The notes under the pieces were generated by a model. That model saw only the letters and a program-made list of their open reading frames with translations, had not been told where the DNA came from and made no database searches. Made by a program: the position numbers and the translations under genes. From contig CAVOGE010000004.1 in the NCBI GenBank assembly GCA_963695195.1, forward strand, positions 113,531 to 177,530: DNA of 64,000 nucleotides, in the 5' to 3' direction. This DNA is from CF-167 sp963695195 (GTDB lineage: Bacteria > Chloroflexota > Limnocylindria > QHBO01). Below are positions 41,319 through 50,123 of this stretch, in pieces. The stretch's first letter is position 1, and each line of letters opens with the position of its first letter.

Positions 41319-43160
41319 TCACGCCACCTTGAGCGTCGGCCGCCAGATCCCGACCGGCACTTCGCCGGGCAGCGGCGCGTCCGGCGCAGTCTCGATGCCC
41401 TTGACGAAGGCGACCACCAGGTCCTCCTGCAGCTGGGTGCCGGCCGCGTCGCCGAGCCGCTTCAGCGCCTCTTCGAGCGGCAGTGCGCGTCGATACGGAC
41501 GTGAGGTGGTCATCGCCGAGAAGGCGTCGGCGACGGCCAGGATGCGGGCGAGGACGGGGATCTCCTCCCCCTCCAGGCCGTGGAGGTAGCCGCGCCCATC
41601 CCATCGCTCGTGGTGGTGTCGAATGCCGGACCGGACCAGCTCCACGTCCGGCACGTCACGCACGATGGCGTCGCCGAGCGCGACGTGCTGCTTGAAGATC
41701 TCGTACTCCTGCGCCGTCAGACTGCTCGGCTTGCGCAGGAGCGTATCGGGGATGCCGATCTTGCCGACGTCATGCAGGAGCCCGGCGAGGTGGATCGTCG
41801 GCAGCTGCGCCGCGTCGATGCCGATCTGGCGAGCGAGGAAGACGGCGTAACGGGCGACGTCCTCGGAATGACGCTTGGTGTATCGGTCCTTGGTGTCGAC
41901 GGCGATGACCAGCCCCTGCAGCACGTCGAAGCTGCTGTGAGTCTGTTCGCCCTCCTCGGCCAGGTGCGCAACGCGAACGCCATCCCCGCCGGAGGCCCGA
42001 GCCTCGCGCACGGCCAGCGCTCCGGCGGTCAGGAGTTCGGTGACCGATCCCGCGTGTTCAGGGTAGAGGCAGATGCCGACGCTGACCGTGATCGGCAGCG
42101 GTTCGGATTCGCCGAACTGCAGGGTGAGGTTGGAGAGAGCGTCGCTGACGCGGGCAACCGCGGCCCGCATCTCATCGGCCCCGGCATCGGGTATCACCAG
42201 CAGGAACTCGTCCGGGCCGTAACGGGCAACGTATGAGTCGTCGCCCGCCTCGGCGGCGACCAGCTGTGAGACCCGCAGCAGGGCCTCGTCACCGGCCGCG
42301 TGCCCATGCGTGTCGTTGAGCAGTCGGAAGTTGTCAATGTCGATCAGGGCCAGGCCCATGCGGCGGTTTGCCGCCCGCACGGCTTCGAGCCGCTCGGCCA
42401 ACATGCCCACCACGGCTCCATGGTTGAACAGACCCGTGAGTGGATCCAGGCGCTCGGTCTCGAGGAGCTGCGCGTGCTGGCGGGAGATCCGTCGCTGCGC
42501 CGCTCGGAAGACGGCGAACAGGACCGCCGCGAGGAAGACCGAGGCGGTGATCGTGACGAGCACCACGTCCCCTCGCGCCGCATCGATGCGAGCCAGCAGG
42601 GGTCCCCCGTCGCGCCATAGGGCGATGACACCGAGCGTGTTCCCGGCGTCGGACAGGATCGGGAGGTACTCGCGCACGAGGTGCGCGGCGCTCAGCGTCG
42701 TGGCCCCGAGGTCGGCCGCCTCGCCAACCTCCACCATGGCGACCGATGGGTCACCGGCGAGTGCAGCGCGCATCCCTTCCGAGATCGCCGGGCGGGCGCC
42801 GCGGTCGTTGCCGCTTGAGCTGGCCAGGATCGTGCCGTCGTCTGCGCGCAGCTCCGCGCGAAGGATCTCGTCCTGCGCGATCAGCGCGGTCAGCTTGCCC
42901 TCCAGCTCGGTGGCGCGCCTGGCGCTCAGCGTCCCCGCCAGGTCCGACCGGTTGAGGTTACCGTTGACGAAGAGCGCGACGAGGGAGCGGTCTCTGGACA
43001 CGACGGCCGCCAGCGTGGTGCTGGAGAGATGCATGGAGGTGACGGTCACCAGGGCCGTTGCGGTCAGCCCGATGAGCATCAGGAAGATGCCGAAGACGAG
43101 GCCGAGCAGCATCGGCCGCCGGCCGGAGCGCGCCGCGGTCGTGGTGGATGCACGCAACAT
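41319..43160 (-). CDS. Membrane-bound GGDEF + HD-GYP signalling protein
   Basis: 613 aa. TM1 (LLGLVFGIFLMLIGLTATALV), an extracytoplasmic sensor region (about 40-190), TM2 (VVLVTITASVFLAAVLFAVF), a GGDEF domain (DPLTGLFNHGAVVGML; RYGPDEFLLVIP) and an HD-GYP domain (LLHDVGKIGIPDTLL; RHHHERWDGRGYLHGL). The diguanylate cyclase motif is GPDEF rather than GGDEF and the phosphodiesterase motif ends GYL rather than GYP, but the metal-binding His/Asp pairs stay. The cyclase half may be weak or a regulatory GTP-binding module. A TATCGT box is 9 nt before the ATG at 43160. Confidence 0.92.
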   Translation of the reverse strand: MLRASTTTAARSGRRPMLLGLVFGIFLMLIGLTATALVTVTSMHLSSTTLAAVVSRDRSLVALFVNGNLNRSDLAGTLSARRATELEGKLTALIAQDEILRAELRADDGTILASSSGNDRGARPAISEGMRAALAGDPSVAMVEVGEAADLGATTLSAAHLVREYLPILSDAGNTLGVIALWRDGGPLLARIDAARGDVVLVTITASVFLAAVLFAVFRAAQRRISRQHAQLLETERLDPLTGLFNHGAVVGMLAERLEAVRAANRRMGLALIDIDNFRLLNDTHGHAAGDEALLRVSQLVAAEAGDDSYVARYGPDEFLLVIPDAGADEMRAAVARVSDALSNLTLQFGESEPLPITVSVGICLYPEHAGSVTELLTAGALAVREARASGGDGVRVAHLAEEGEQTHSSFDVLQGLVIAVDTKDRYTKRHSEDVARYAVFLARQIGIDAAQLPTIHLAGLLHDVGKIGIPDTLLRKPSSLTAQEYEIFKQHVALGDAIVRDVPDVELVRSGIRHHHERWDGRGYLHGLEGEEIPVLARILAVADAFSAMTTSRPYRRALPLEEALKRLGDAAGTQLQEDLVVAFVKGIETAPDAPLPGEVPVGIWRPTLKVA

Positions 43161-43352
43161 ACGCGCCGAACGATAGGAATGGTGCGGTCCGGGGTCGATA
43201 GGACCATCGGAGTACTCAGGTGGCCCGGTGTCGCCCCCGGTACGCCGCCATGAGCCGATCCCGCTCCCCGGTCGGAAGGTAGCGCACCGCCTCGCGCATG
43301 GTCACCCCCGACCGCGGATGGGTTCCCACCGCATGAGTTCCCACCGCATGCT

Positions 43353-43491
43353 GTTCCATCGGATGGATCTAACGATCAACAACGGGGCCTTTTGGCCGCC
43401 TTGCGCCGCGTTAGGGGTCGCGAATCTCACCGGGTGGGAATCCGCATGCCTACTTGGCCGATGCGTGATCGTTAGATCCGCCCGGTGGAAC
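43353..43491 (+). repeat. Inverted-repeat element, family 1, copy A (most divergent)
   Basis: Left arm GTTCCATCGGATGGATCTAA, right arm GATCGTTAGATCCGCCCGGT then GGAAC. The arms pair over GGATCTAACGATCA. The interior differs strongly from the other copies. Confidence 0.8.
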
Positions 43492-43658
43492 AGTGGGCCG
43501 TCGGCGCGCGTGACGCCCGCCCCCGCATCGTCACCCTGGTTCATGCAGCACAGCAGCACAGTTGCGCAGGTGCACGGTTGCACGGTTGCACGAACGGCCC
43601 TGACGGCAGAGCCGCCGCCCATGCGGCGAGGCAAACGCCACTCCCCGACGCGCTTGGG

Positions 43659-43664
43659 TAGACT
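43659..43664 (+). promoter_or_regulatory. Predicted -10 box of the lipA operon (leaderless)
   Basis: TAGACT, 6 nt before the GTG at 43671. Confidence 0.5.
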
Positions 43665-43670
43665 CCGCAC

Positions 43671-44717
43671 GTGGCACTCCACCCGCAGCGTGACTTCTCG
43701 GCCCTCGGCGAGCTCGCGGTGCTCGGCGCACCGGAGGGCGAGCCGCACACGGACCTGATGTACCCCGGCGGCCCCGCGCTCGCCCTCGACGCCGGCCCCG
43801 GCATCTTCCCCGGCGACCCGATCCCCGAGAACGCCGGCCCCGGCGGACGCCGGCCCGAATGGCTCAAGGTAAGAATCGGTTCAGGCGAAACCTACGCCGG
43901 AGTCAACAAGCTGATGCGCAGCCAGGCGCTGCATACCGTCTGCGAGGAGGCCCGCTGCCCCAACCAGGGCGAGTGCTGGGCGCTCGGCACCGCCACCTTC
44001 ATGGTGCTGGGCAGCGTCTGCACCCGGAACTGCGGCTTCTGCGCCATCGACACCGGACGGCCACCCCAGACCGATACCGACGAGCCGCGCCGCGTCGGCG
44101 AAGCGGCAGCGCAGATGCGCCTGAACCACGCGGTGATCACCATGGTCGCCCGCGACGACCTGCCCGATGGTGGCGCCGGCGTCGTGGCCAACACCATCCG
44201 CTCCATCCGCAACGCCTCCCCCACCACCAGCATCGAGGTGCTGATCTCCGACCTGAACGGTCGCGAGGCCGATATCCGCACGGTCGTCGAGGCTCGACCG
44301 GAGATCCTCAACCACAACGTCGAGACGGTCCCGCGGCTCCAGCGCCAGGTGCGGCGCCGCGCGAAGTGGGACCGCTCCGTATCGGTCCTGACCCAGGGGC
44401 GTGCGGTCGCCACCGAGATCGGTCACCACGCCATGGTCACCAAGACCGGGATGATGGTCGGGCTGGGCGAGACGACCGACGAGCTGCACGAGGGGATGCG
44501 GCTGCTGCGCGAGGCGCAGATCGAGGTCCTCACCCTGGGCCAATACCTGCGGCCCAGCCGCCAGCACCTGCCGCTGCACAAGTACTACACCCCCGCCGAG
44601 TTCATGGCCCTGCGCCGCGTCGGGCTGGAGCTGGGCTTCCGCCATGTGCAGTCCGGTCCGCTGGTGCGCTCCTCCTACCACGCCGCCGAACAGGTCCCGA
44701 GCGCGGTGGCGGTCTGA
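43671..44717 (+). CDS. lipA: Lipoyl synthase
   Basis: Radical-SAM enzyme that inserts two sulfurs into the octanoyl group on E2 and GcvH. 348 aa; the first ~60 residues form a Gly/Pro-rich extension before the usual start RRPEWLKVRIGSGE. Both iron-sulfur sites are intact: auxiliary cluster CEEARCPNQGEC and radical-SAM cluster CTRNCGFC. FMVLGSVCTR, HNVETVPRLQ and GEDTDEL-like GLGETTDELHEG also match the family; the C-terminal serine ligand is in SGPLVRSSYHA. GTG start. First of a four-gene plus-strand operon with overlapping stops and starts. Confidence 0.97.
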   Translation: MALHPQRDFSALGELAVLGAPEGEPHTDLMYPGGPALALDAGPGIFPGDPIPENAGPGGRRPEWLKVRIGSGETYAGVNKLMRSQALHTVCEEARCPNQGECWALGTATFMVLGSVCTRNCGFCAIDTGRPPQTDTDEPRRVGEAAAQMRLNHAVITMVARDDLPDGGAGVVANTIRSIRNASPTTSIEVLISDLNGREADIRTVVEARPEILNHNVETVPRLQRQVRRRAKWDRSVSVLTQGRAVATEIGHHAMVTKTGMMVGLGETTDELHEGMRLLREAQIEVLTLGQYLRPSRQHLPLHKYYTPAEFMALRRVGLELGFRHVQSGPLVRSSYHAAEQVPSAVAV

Positions 44718-45256
44718 TGGCGGTCCGCACGCACACTGCCATCCTGGCCAACCGCGTGGCCGTCGTGCAGCGCCTCCTGCTTGACGCCGTTGGCGCATGC
44801 ACCGATGCAGATCTCGCCTGGATCCCCGGCCCGACCTCCCCGCCGATCGCGTTTCACCTGTGGCACTGCGGCCGATGGGCCGATCGCTGGGCCGAGGCAC
44901 TCAGCGGCAACCAGCAGCGCTGGCATCGCGAGGGCCTGACCACCAAGTGGGGATTCCCGGCCGAGCAGGGCAGGGGCGACACCGGCATGTCGCTGCCCGA
45001 TGAGCAGGTCGCGCTCCTCCCCTTCCCCGGCCGCGACCAGATGGCGACCTACCTGCGTGGCGTCTTCTCCGACCTCGAGCACGCCCTGGCGGTCCAAGAC
45101 GACGAGAGCATTTTGCGCGAGGCCGACGACCTGCTCGGTGCGGTGGCTCCGCTGGCGGATTCGATCACGCGCCAGCTCACCCATGCAAGCCGGCACCTGG
45201 GGATGATCGAGGCGCTGCGCGGACTGCGCGGCGGCTCCGGCACCGCCACCCTCTGA
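44717..45256 (+). CDS. DinB-family protein
   Basis: 179-aa four-helix-bundle protein. ATG at 44717 overlaps the lipA stop by one base. Candidate metal-ligand histidines: HLWHCGRWADRWAE (about residues 52-55) and HASRHLGMIEALRG near the C terminus. DinB/YfiT relatives include thiol-dependent transferases using bacillithiol or mycothiol. It lies between lipA and lipB, which is unusual and may mean a role in thiol chemistry, but no direct evidence is seen. Confidence 0.85.
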   Translation: MAVRTHTAILANRVAVVQRLLLDAVGACTDADLAWIPGPTSPPIAFHLWHCGRWADRWAEALSGNQQRWHREGLTTKWGFPAEQGRGDTGMSLPDEQVALLPFPGRDQMATYLRGVFSDLEHALAVQDDESILREADDLLGAVAPLADSITRQLTHASRHLGMIEALRGLRGGSGTATL

Positions 45257-45260
45257 CGCC

Positions 45261-46076
45261 ATGGTCCAGATGCGCGACATCAGCCGCCGGCCCGGTGGCG
45301 ACGATCTCGGCTCACCGCTGCGCCGGCCGCGTCGCGACCTGCCGTTCACGCCGGCGAGCGACCAGCGGCCGCTGCTGCTCGCCCACGGCGGGCGGCTCAC
45401 CGTCGACCGCCTCGGCACCGTCGCCTACCTCCCGACCTGGGAGCTGCAGGACGAGCTGGCCGAGCAGCGACGCTCGCGGCGCATCGGGGATCGGCTGCTG
45501 CTGGTGGAGCACTTCCCGGTCTACACCATCGGTCGTGGCGGGGACGAGACCAACCTGCTGGCCACGCCCGAGCGGCTGCGGGAGATCGGCGCCGAGTTCC
45601 ACCGCATCGATCGCGGCGGCGACATCACCTTCCACGGTCCCGGGCAGCTGGTCGCCTACCCGATCGTCGAGCTGCGCGACCCGCTCGACCTGCGCCGCTA
45701 CGTCCGCAGCCTTGAAGAGGCGGTGATCGCCACCGCGGCCGCCTTCGGCGTCACCGCCGCGCGGGAGGAGGGCCTCATCGGTATCTGGGTGGAGGGCAAG
45801 CGGAAGCTGGCCGCCATCGGCGTGCGCGTCCGTCGCGGAGTGACCACCCACGGGCTGGCGCTCAACGTGAACACCGACCTGCGCTGGTTCGCCGAGATGA
45901 TCCCGTGCGGCATCGCCGATCGCGAGGTCACCAGCCTCGCCCGCGAGCTCGGCCACCCGGTCGACATGGCAGCCGTGGAACACCGCCTGACCGATGCGCT
46001 TGCCGCCGCCCTGGGTCTGACCCTCGGCGAAGCCCGGTCGGGACCGATCGGCCCCGCCGGAGCGACGGAGCAGTGA
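45261..46076 (+). CDS. lipB: Octanoyl-[ACP]:protein octanoyltransferase
   Basis: Moves octanoate from acyl carrier protein to the lipoyl domains. 271 aa with a ~45-aa N-terminal extension before the family core. Markers: RLLLVEHFPVYTIGRGGDE, DRGGDITFHGPGQLVAYPI, KLAAIGVRVRRGVTTHGLALN, and the acyl-accepting Cys in MIPCGIADREVTS. Supplies substrate to LipA from the same operon; the acceptor is likely the E2 protein at 37-38.8 kb. Confidence 0.97.
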   Translation: MVQMRDISRRPGGDDLGSPLRRPRRDLPFTPASDQRPLLLAHGGRLTVDRLGTVAYLPTWELQDELAEQRRSRRIGDRLLLVEHFPVYTIGRGGDETNLLATPERLREIGAEFHRIDRGGDITFHGPGQLVAYPIVELRDPLDLRRYVRSLEEAVIATAAAFGVTAAREEGLIGIWVEGKRKLAAIGVRVRRGVTTHGLALNVNTDLRWFAEMIPCGIADREVTSLARELGHPVDMAAVEHRLTDALAAALGLTLGEARSGPIGPAGATEQ

Positions 46077-46771
46077 CCGAGCCGACCGTCGAGCGCACCG
46101 ATGTCCCGGACCACCACCCGCGCCTCAATCCGCGCCTGGAGGTCGGCGCGTTCGGGCCGTGGCAGACCAACGCGTACCTGGTCTGGGATGGCGTCTCGCC
46201 CGATGCCCTCGTGCTGGATCCCGGCATGGGTGCCGCCCCCTCGCTGCTCGACCGAGTTGCGGAGAATGGCCTGAAGCTGCACCTGATCGCCAATTCGCAC
46301 GGGCATATCGACCACATCTTCGACAACGCCCCGCTCATGCGCGGCAGCGGTGCACCGCTGGCCATCCACCCGGATGACGCCTATCGGCTGGGCGGCGACA
46401 ACAACTACGGCTTCACCGTTGAGCGCGCCCTCGCCACCGTGGACCTTCGCGACGGTGAGCAGATGCGGATCGGCGACCTGGTCTGGGACGTGCTGCACCT
46501 CCCCGGGCACTCGGAGGGATCGGTCTGCCTGTACGAAGAGCGGCATGCGCTGCTCCTCTCCGGGGATGTGCTGTTTGCCGGGTCCTACGGCCGGACCGAT
46601 CTGCCCGGCGGCGACGATGCCGCCATGGTGCTGTCGCTCGCCCGCCTGGCGCGGGAGCTGCCCCCGGGTGTGCGGGTACTGCCCGGCCACGGACCGGAGA
46701 CGACCCTGGCGGCGGAGCTGCCCTGGATGGAACGCATCGCGAAGGCGGGGCGGCTGCTGATCCCCGGGTAG
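46073..46771 (+). CDS. Metallo-beta-lactamase-fold hydrolase (glyoxalase II-like)
   Basis: 232 aa, GTG start overlapping the lipB stop by 4 bases (GTGA). The HxHxDH motif is SHGHIDHIFD, with further metal ligands in LPGHSEGSV, SGDVLFAGSYGRTDLP and LPGHGPETTLAAE. A short protein of the glyoxalase-II/YcbL type, likely a thioester or hydroxyacylglutathione-like hydrolase. Context in a lipoate operon suggests thioester chemistry, but the substrate is unknown. Confidence 0.9.
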   Translation: MTEPTVERTDVPDHHPRLNPRLEVGAFGPWQTNAYLVWDGVSPDALVLDPGMGAAPSLLDRVAENGLKLHLIANSHGHIDHIFDNAPLMRGSGAPLAIHPDDAYRLGGDNNYGFTVERALATVDLRDGEQMRIGDLVWDVLHLPGHSEGSVCLYEERHALLLSGDVLFAGSYGRTDLPGGDDAAMVLSLARLARELPPGVRVLPGHGPETTLAAELPWMERIAKAGRLLIPG

Positions 46772-46803
46772 GCCTTTCGGGACGGCTGCTGCTCCACTGC
46801 GCG

Positions 46804-46955
46804 GTTCCGCCCCACGGATCTAACGATCAACCATGGCCCGATTCGGCCCAAACCGCGCCTCTAGGCGCCCCCTCCCCATTCATAGAGTTGCGCCCGGCGG
46901 GAATACCCGACCCTGATCCGACCGACCCTTGATCGTTGGATCCGCCCGGTGGAAC
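46804..46955 (+). repeat. Inverted-repeat element, family 1, copy B
   Basis: Left arm GTTCCGCCCCACGGATCTAA, right arm GATCGTTGGATCCGCCCGGT then GGAAC, same orientation as the others. Its right end is the first unit of the 35-bp tandem array. Confidence 0.85.
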
Positions 46956-47120
46956 AACCCGCAGCCACCCCACGGGACGCCCGGTGGAACAACCCGCAGC
47001 CACCCCACGGGACGCCCGGTGGAACAACCCGCAGCCACCCCACGGGACGCCCGGTGGAACAACCCGCAGCCACCCCAGGGGACGCCCGGTGGAACAACCC
47101 GCAGCCACCCCACGGGACGC
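46946..47120 (+). repeat. Tandem array: 35-bp unit x 5
   Basis: Five contiguous 35-bp units of the form CCGGTGGAACAACCCGCAGC + CACCCCACGGGACGC; unit 4 has CAGGG in place of CACGG, and the rest are identical. The spacing (46950, 46985, 47020, 47055, 47090 for the same T) is exact. Each unit begins with the right terminus of repeat copy B (CGGTGGAAC). 35 is not a multiple of three, and no gene covers it. Confidence 0.95.
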
Positions 47121-47200
47121 CCCGATCGGGACATCCGGCCCTAGCCAGGCTTGGCGGCGCCCGGCACGCTGATCCCGAGTAATGCAGCTGGAGTTTGGCG

Positions 47201-48337
47201 ATGGTTCTGACCGAAACCCGCCCCATCGAATTCGAGCACGCCGCCGATTACCGCCACGAGATCATGGCCCGGGTCGACCGGGTCCGCTTCCTGGAGGTGC
47301 CCGAGCGCCGCTACCTGATGATCGACGGCACCGATGCGCCTGGCAGCCCCTCGTACACCGATGCGATCGGCGCCCTCTACCCGGTCGCCTACACCCTCCA
47401 CTTCGCCCTGAAGCAGCGGGGCGTGAACGCGCCGGTCGGCACGCTGGAGGGCCTCTACACCCTCGACCCGCGGGGCGCCACCAACCCCGGCACCCCGGTC
47501 GAGTGGAGCTGGACCCTCATGCTGCCGGTCCCCGACGAGGCTACCCATGGCGAGGTCACCACCGCCATCGCCGACGTCGCTGCGAAGTTGGGCGACGACT
47601 CGGTGAAGGACCTCCGCTGCGAGGCATGGGAAGAGGGGCGCGTCGGGCAGCTGATGCACATCGGTCCATACCACGAGGAGCAACCGACCGCCGATCGTCT
47701 CCACGACGCCATCGGCGAGGCCGGGCTCCGACCGCATGGCCGTCACCACGAGGTCTACGTCAGCGACCCGAACCGAACGGCACCGGAGCGGCTGAAGACA
47801 GTGATCCGCCAGCCGGTTGAGGTGCTGGTCGGGGGCGCCGGACCGGGTGCCGGACCGATGACCACCGCGACCACGACCGGCGCCCCCGCCCGACCGACGC
47901 GGCGCATCCCGCGGTGGTTCCTGCGCGTCCCGGAGCTCTTCTTCCGTCTGCGCCTGGGCCGATTCGTCCCGTGGTGGGTGATGATCGTGACCACCGGACG
48001 GCGCAGCGGGAAGCCGCGCTCGGTGGTTCTCGACGTGGTGCGCCGCGACGGGCGGGGCCTGTGGGTGATCGCCGCTGACGGCCTCGAGGCGCGCTGGGTG
48101 AAGAATCTTCTCGCCGATCCGTCGTGCACCGTGGTCCACGGCGGCCGCCGATTCGCGGCACACGCAGTCGTCGCGGCGATGGACGCCGGCGACCTGGTGG
48201 CGGAGATCTACCGCCAGCGGCCGACCTACCTCAAGCTCGTCTACCTGGCAATCGGCCAGCGCATCCGATCCCTGGCCGACGCCCGCCGCCTTGCCGCGGG
48301 TACCGTGCCGGTCTGCCTCGAGGAGATCACCGGCTGA
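47201..48337 (+). CDS. Fusion: GyrI-like domain + DUF385/deazaflavin-dependent nitroreductase-type domain
   Basis: 378 aa from ATG 47201 (GGAG 7 nt upstream). Residues ~1-205 are a GyrI-like small-molecule-binding domain (YLMIDGTDAPGSPSYTDAIG; EEGRVGQLMHIGPYHEEQPT; EVYVSDPNRTAPERLKTVIR). After a Gly/Thr/Ala linker, residues ~240-378 are a DUF385-type domain (RLGRFVPWWVMIVTTGRRSG; WVIAADGLEARWVKNLLADP) related to F420-dependent nitroreductases (Ddn). Both domains look complete. The pairing is not one I recall; it may couple ligand sensing with redox, or may be two proteins fused. Confidence 0.82.
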   Translation: MVLTETRPIEFEHAADYRHEIMARVDRVRFLEVPERRYLMIDGTDAPGSPSYTDAIGALYPVAYTLHFALKQRGVNAPVGTLEGLYTLDPRGATNPGTPVEWSWTLMLPVPDEATHGEVTTAIADVAAKLGDDSVKDLRCEAWEEGRVGQLMHIGPYHEEQPTADRLHDAIGEAGLRPHGRHHEVYVSDPNRTAPERLKTVIRQPVEVLVGGAGPGAGPMTTATTTGAPARPTRRIPRWFLRVPELFFRLRLGRFVPWWVMIVTTGRRSGKPRSVVLDVVRRDGRGLWVIAADGLEARWVKNLLADPSCTVVHGGRRFAAHAVVAAMDAGDLVAEIYRQRPTYLKLVYLAIGQRIRSLADARRLAAGTVPVCLEEITG

Positions 48338-48384
48338 CGGCGCCAGGCGTACGCTGCGCGTGATCACGTGGAGGATCCGTCGTC

Positions 48385-48855
48385 ATGAGCATTCCAGCGA
48401 ACCTGGCCGCACTCGTCGGAGAGTGGATCGGCACCAGCAGCCTCTGGCTGATGCCGGGCACCCCGGCCGCCGAATCGGAGACGACCATGTCGGTACGGCT
48501 CGCGGCGCGCGGCCAGGCGCTGGTCCTGGAGTACACCTGGGCCGCCGACGGTTCGCCCGAGGAGGGCATCCTCATCCTGAGCGTGGCCCAGGACCAGTCC
48601 GCGGCGAGCGCAACCTGGACCGATTCATGGCATCTCGCCGACACGCTCATGAACCTCCGCGGCGGGATGCTGTCGAACGGGGGCGTCAGCATCACCGGGT
48701 CCTACCCGGCCCCGACCGGACCGGATTGGGGCTGGAGCATCGGCATCGAGCCCGAATCGGCCGACTCCTTCCGACTGGTGATGCACAACATCATGCCGGA
48801 AGGGGAACCGATGCTGGCAGTGCGGGCCACCTACCGGCGGCCGCGCCAGACCTGA
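48385..48855 (+). CDS. DUF1579-like protein of unknown function
   Basis: 156 aa, ATG 48385 with GGAGG about 10 nt upstream. A lipocalin-like beta-rich protein without signal peptide: NLAALVGEWIGTSSLWLMPG, then VRLAARGQALVLEYTWAADG, ending LAVRATYRRPRQT. The start (GEWIGTS) resembles DUF1579/YybH-like small ligand-binding families. No catalytic residues recognised. Confidence 0.72.
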   Translation: MSIPANLAALVGEWIGTSSLWLMPGTPAAESETTMSVRLAARGQALVLEYTWAADGSPEEGILILSVAQDQSAASATWTDSWHLADTLMNLRGGMLSNGGVSITGSYPAPTGPDWGWSIGIEPESADSFRLVMHNIMPEGEPMLAVRATYRRPRQT

Positions 48856-48887
48856 GCGCCGGCCCCCCAGGCGCGATTCGCGTCGCG

Positions 48888-48893
48888 TACACT
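48888..48893 (+). promoter_or_regulatory. Predicted -10 box of the membrane protein at 48904
   Basis: TACACT, 10 nt before the GTG at 48904. Confidence 0.35.
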
Positions 48894-48903
48894 GCGCGCC
48901 AAC

Positions 48904-49998
48904 GTGAGCACCACCGAGGCCCAGATCGTCAGCGCGGCGGCCGCCGGCGAGCAACCGGACGTATCGGTCCGGCCATACGCTCCCAGTTGGCTGAACCACC
49001 TGCTCGACTGGATCGAGCGGCTGCCCGGCCCGACCTGGGCGATATATGGCGTCTTCGCCGTGCTCGCGGCCGTGGGGGGCCACTACGAACTGTGGAGCAG
49101 CGGACGGAAACCCGTTGGAGAATTCGACCCCGCGCAGGTCTTCTGGGGCGTATACCTGCCCGCGCAGCTGTGGATCATCCAGTACCTCGATCGCGTCGCC
49201 CGCTCCGCCTTCGAGACGTTCCGCCCCGCGGTGGATCTCGACGAGGCGACGGCCACGCGGCTCCGCTACGAGCTCACGGTCACGCCCGCCTGGCCGGCCG
49301 CGGCCCTGGCTCTCGCCGTGCTCCCGCTGACGTTCGCCTTCTACGCCATCGACCCGGTCGGTTCCCAGGTGGAGGGGTATGGGACTGTGGCGCTCGCCGC
49401 ACGCGGGATGGCCGAGTGGTTCAGCGGAGGGGTGCTGGTGGTCTTCATCTATCACACCGTGCGACAGCTGCGGCTGGTCAGTCGCCTGCACGCCATGAGC
49501 ACGAGAATCGACCTCTTCCAGCCCCGGCCGTTGTACGCGTTCTCGCGGCTCACCTCGCGCACGGGCATGGCGTTGGTCATCCTGATTGCGTCGGGCTTGA
49601 TGGCGAATCCGCCGAACGTCGAGTCAGCAGCATTCTGGACACTCTGGGCCCCATGGGCGGTGGGCGTGCCACTCTTCGCGGTGGGGGTCTTTGTGCTGCC
49701 GCTCCTCGGCATGCACCAGCGCCTGGCCGCGGAAAAGGAGCGGATCCAGACCGATGCCGACAACCGCCTCCGCACGATCATGGGCGAGCTGACCACTGCA
49801 GTCGACGCCCGGGACCTGCCCGGCGCCGAGGGGATGCAGAAGCTGCTCGCAAGCCAGCTCAGCCAGCGCGACGTCCTGGCGAAGCTGCCCACCTGGCCGT
49901 GGTCGGGCGGCACGCTGCGCGGCTTCGCCACCACCCTGTTGCTGCCGGTCGTCGTGTTCCTGATCCAGCGGGGCGTGATCGAGCTCCTGCCGAAGTAG
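48904..49998 (+). CDS. Uncharacterised multi-pass membrane protein
   Basis: 364 aa, GTG start. Six or more hydrophobic segments (WAIYGVFAVLAAVGG; AAALALAVLPLTFAFYAI; FSGGVLVVFIYHTVRQL; GMALVILIASGLMA; WAVGVPLFAVGVFVLPLLG; FATTLLLPVVVFLIQRG) with a charged helical segment (about residues 270-330) between the last two. No family recognised. Inferred to be a membrane-bound sensor or transport accessory. Confidence 0.7.
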   Translation: MSTTEAQIVSAAAAGEQPDVSVRPYAPSWLNHLLDWIERLPGPTWAIYGVFAVLAAVGGHYELWSSGRKPVGEFDPAQVFWGVYLPAQLWIIQYLDRVARSAFETFRPAVDLDEATATRLRYELTVTPAWPAAALALAVLPLTFAFYAIDPVGSQVEGYGTVALAARGMAEWFSGGVLVVFIYHTVRQLRLVSRLHAMSTRIDLFQPRPLYAFSRLTSRTGMALVILIASGLMANPPNVESAAFWTLWAPWAVGVPLFAVGVFVLPLLGMHQRLAAEKERIQTDADNRLRTIMGELTTAVDARDLPGAEGMQKLLASQLSQRDVLAKLPTWPWSGGTLRGFATTLLLPVVVFLIQRGVIELLPK

Positions 49999-50057
49999 CG
50001 TCCCCCCAGCCCGGTCCACGCGTCCGGCCGCCTCACGCTCCCGGCCCCGCCACGCTC

Positions 50058-50109
50058 GCTGCCGACCGCCTAACGACTGCCGACCGCCTAACGCTGCCGA
50101 CCGCCTCAC
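50058..50109 (+). repeat. Short tandem repeat, ~17 bp x 3
   Basis: GCTGCCGACCGCCTAAC-type unit three times, just left of copy C of the inverted-repeat element. Confidence 0.8.
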
Positions 50110-50123
50110 ACTCCCGGCAGGCC

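Larger units (their letters stand above)
43161..43670. other. Intergenic region with repeat element copy A
   Basis: 510 bp without a credible gene. It holds copy A of the ~150-bp inverted-repeat element. Just left of copy A the short motif GTTCCCACCGCAT occurs twice in tandem (about 43322-43350), a partial reduplication of its left end. The lipA -10 box closes the region. Confidence 0.5.

Noticed and set aside
46946..47120. 35-bp array as a CRISPR
   Set aside because: Units are contiguous without spacers and there are no cas genes.
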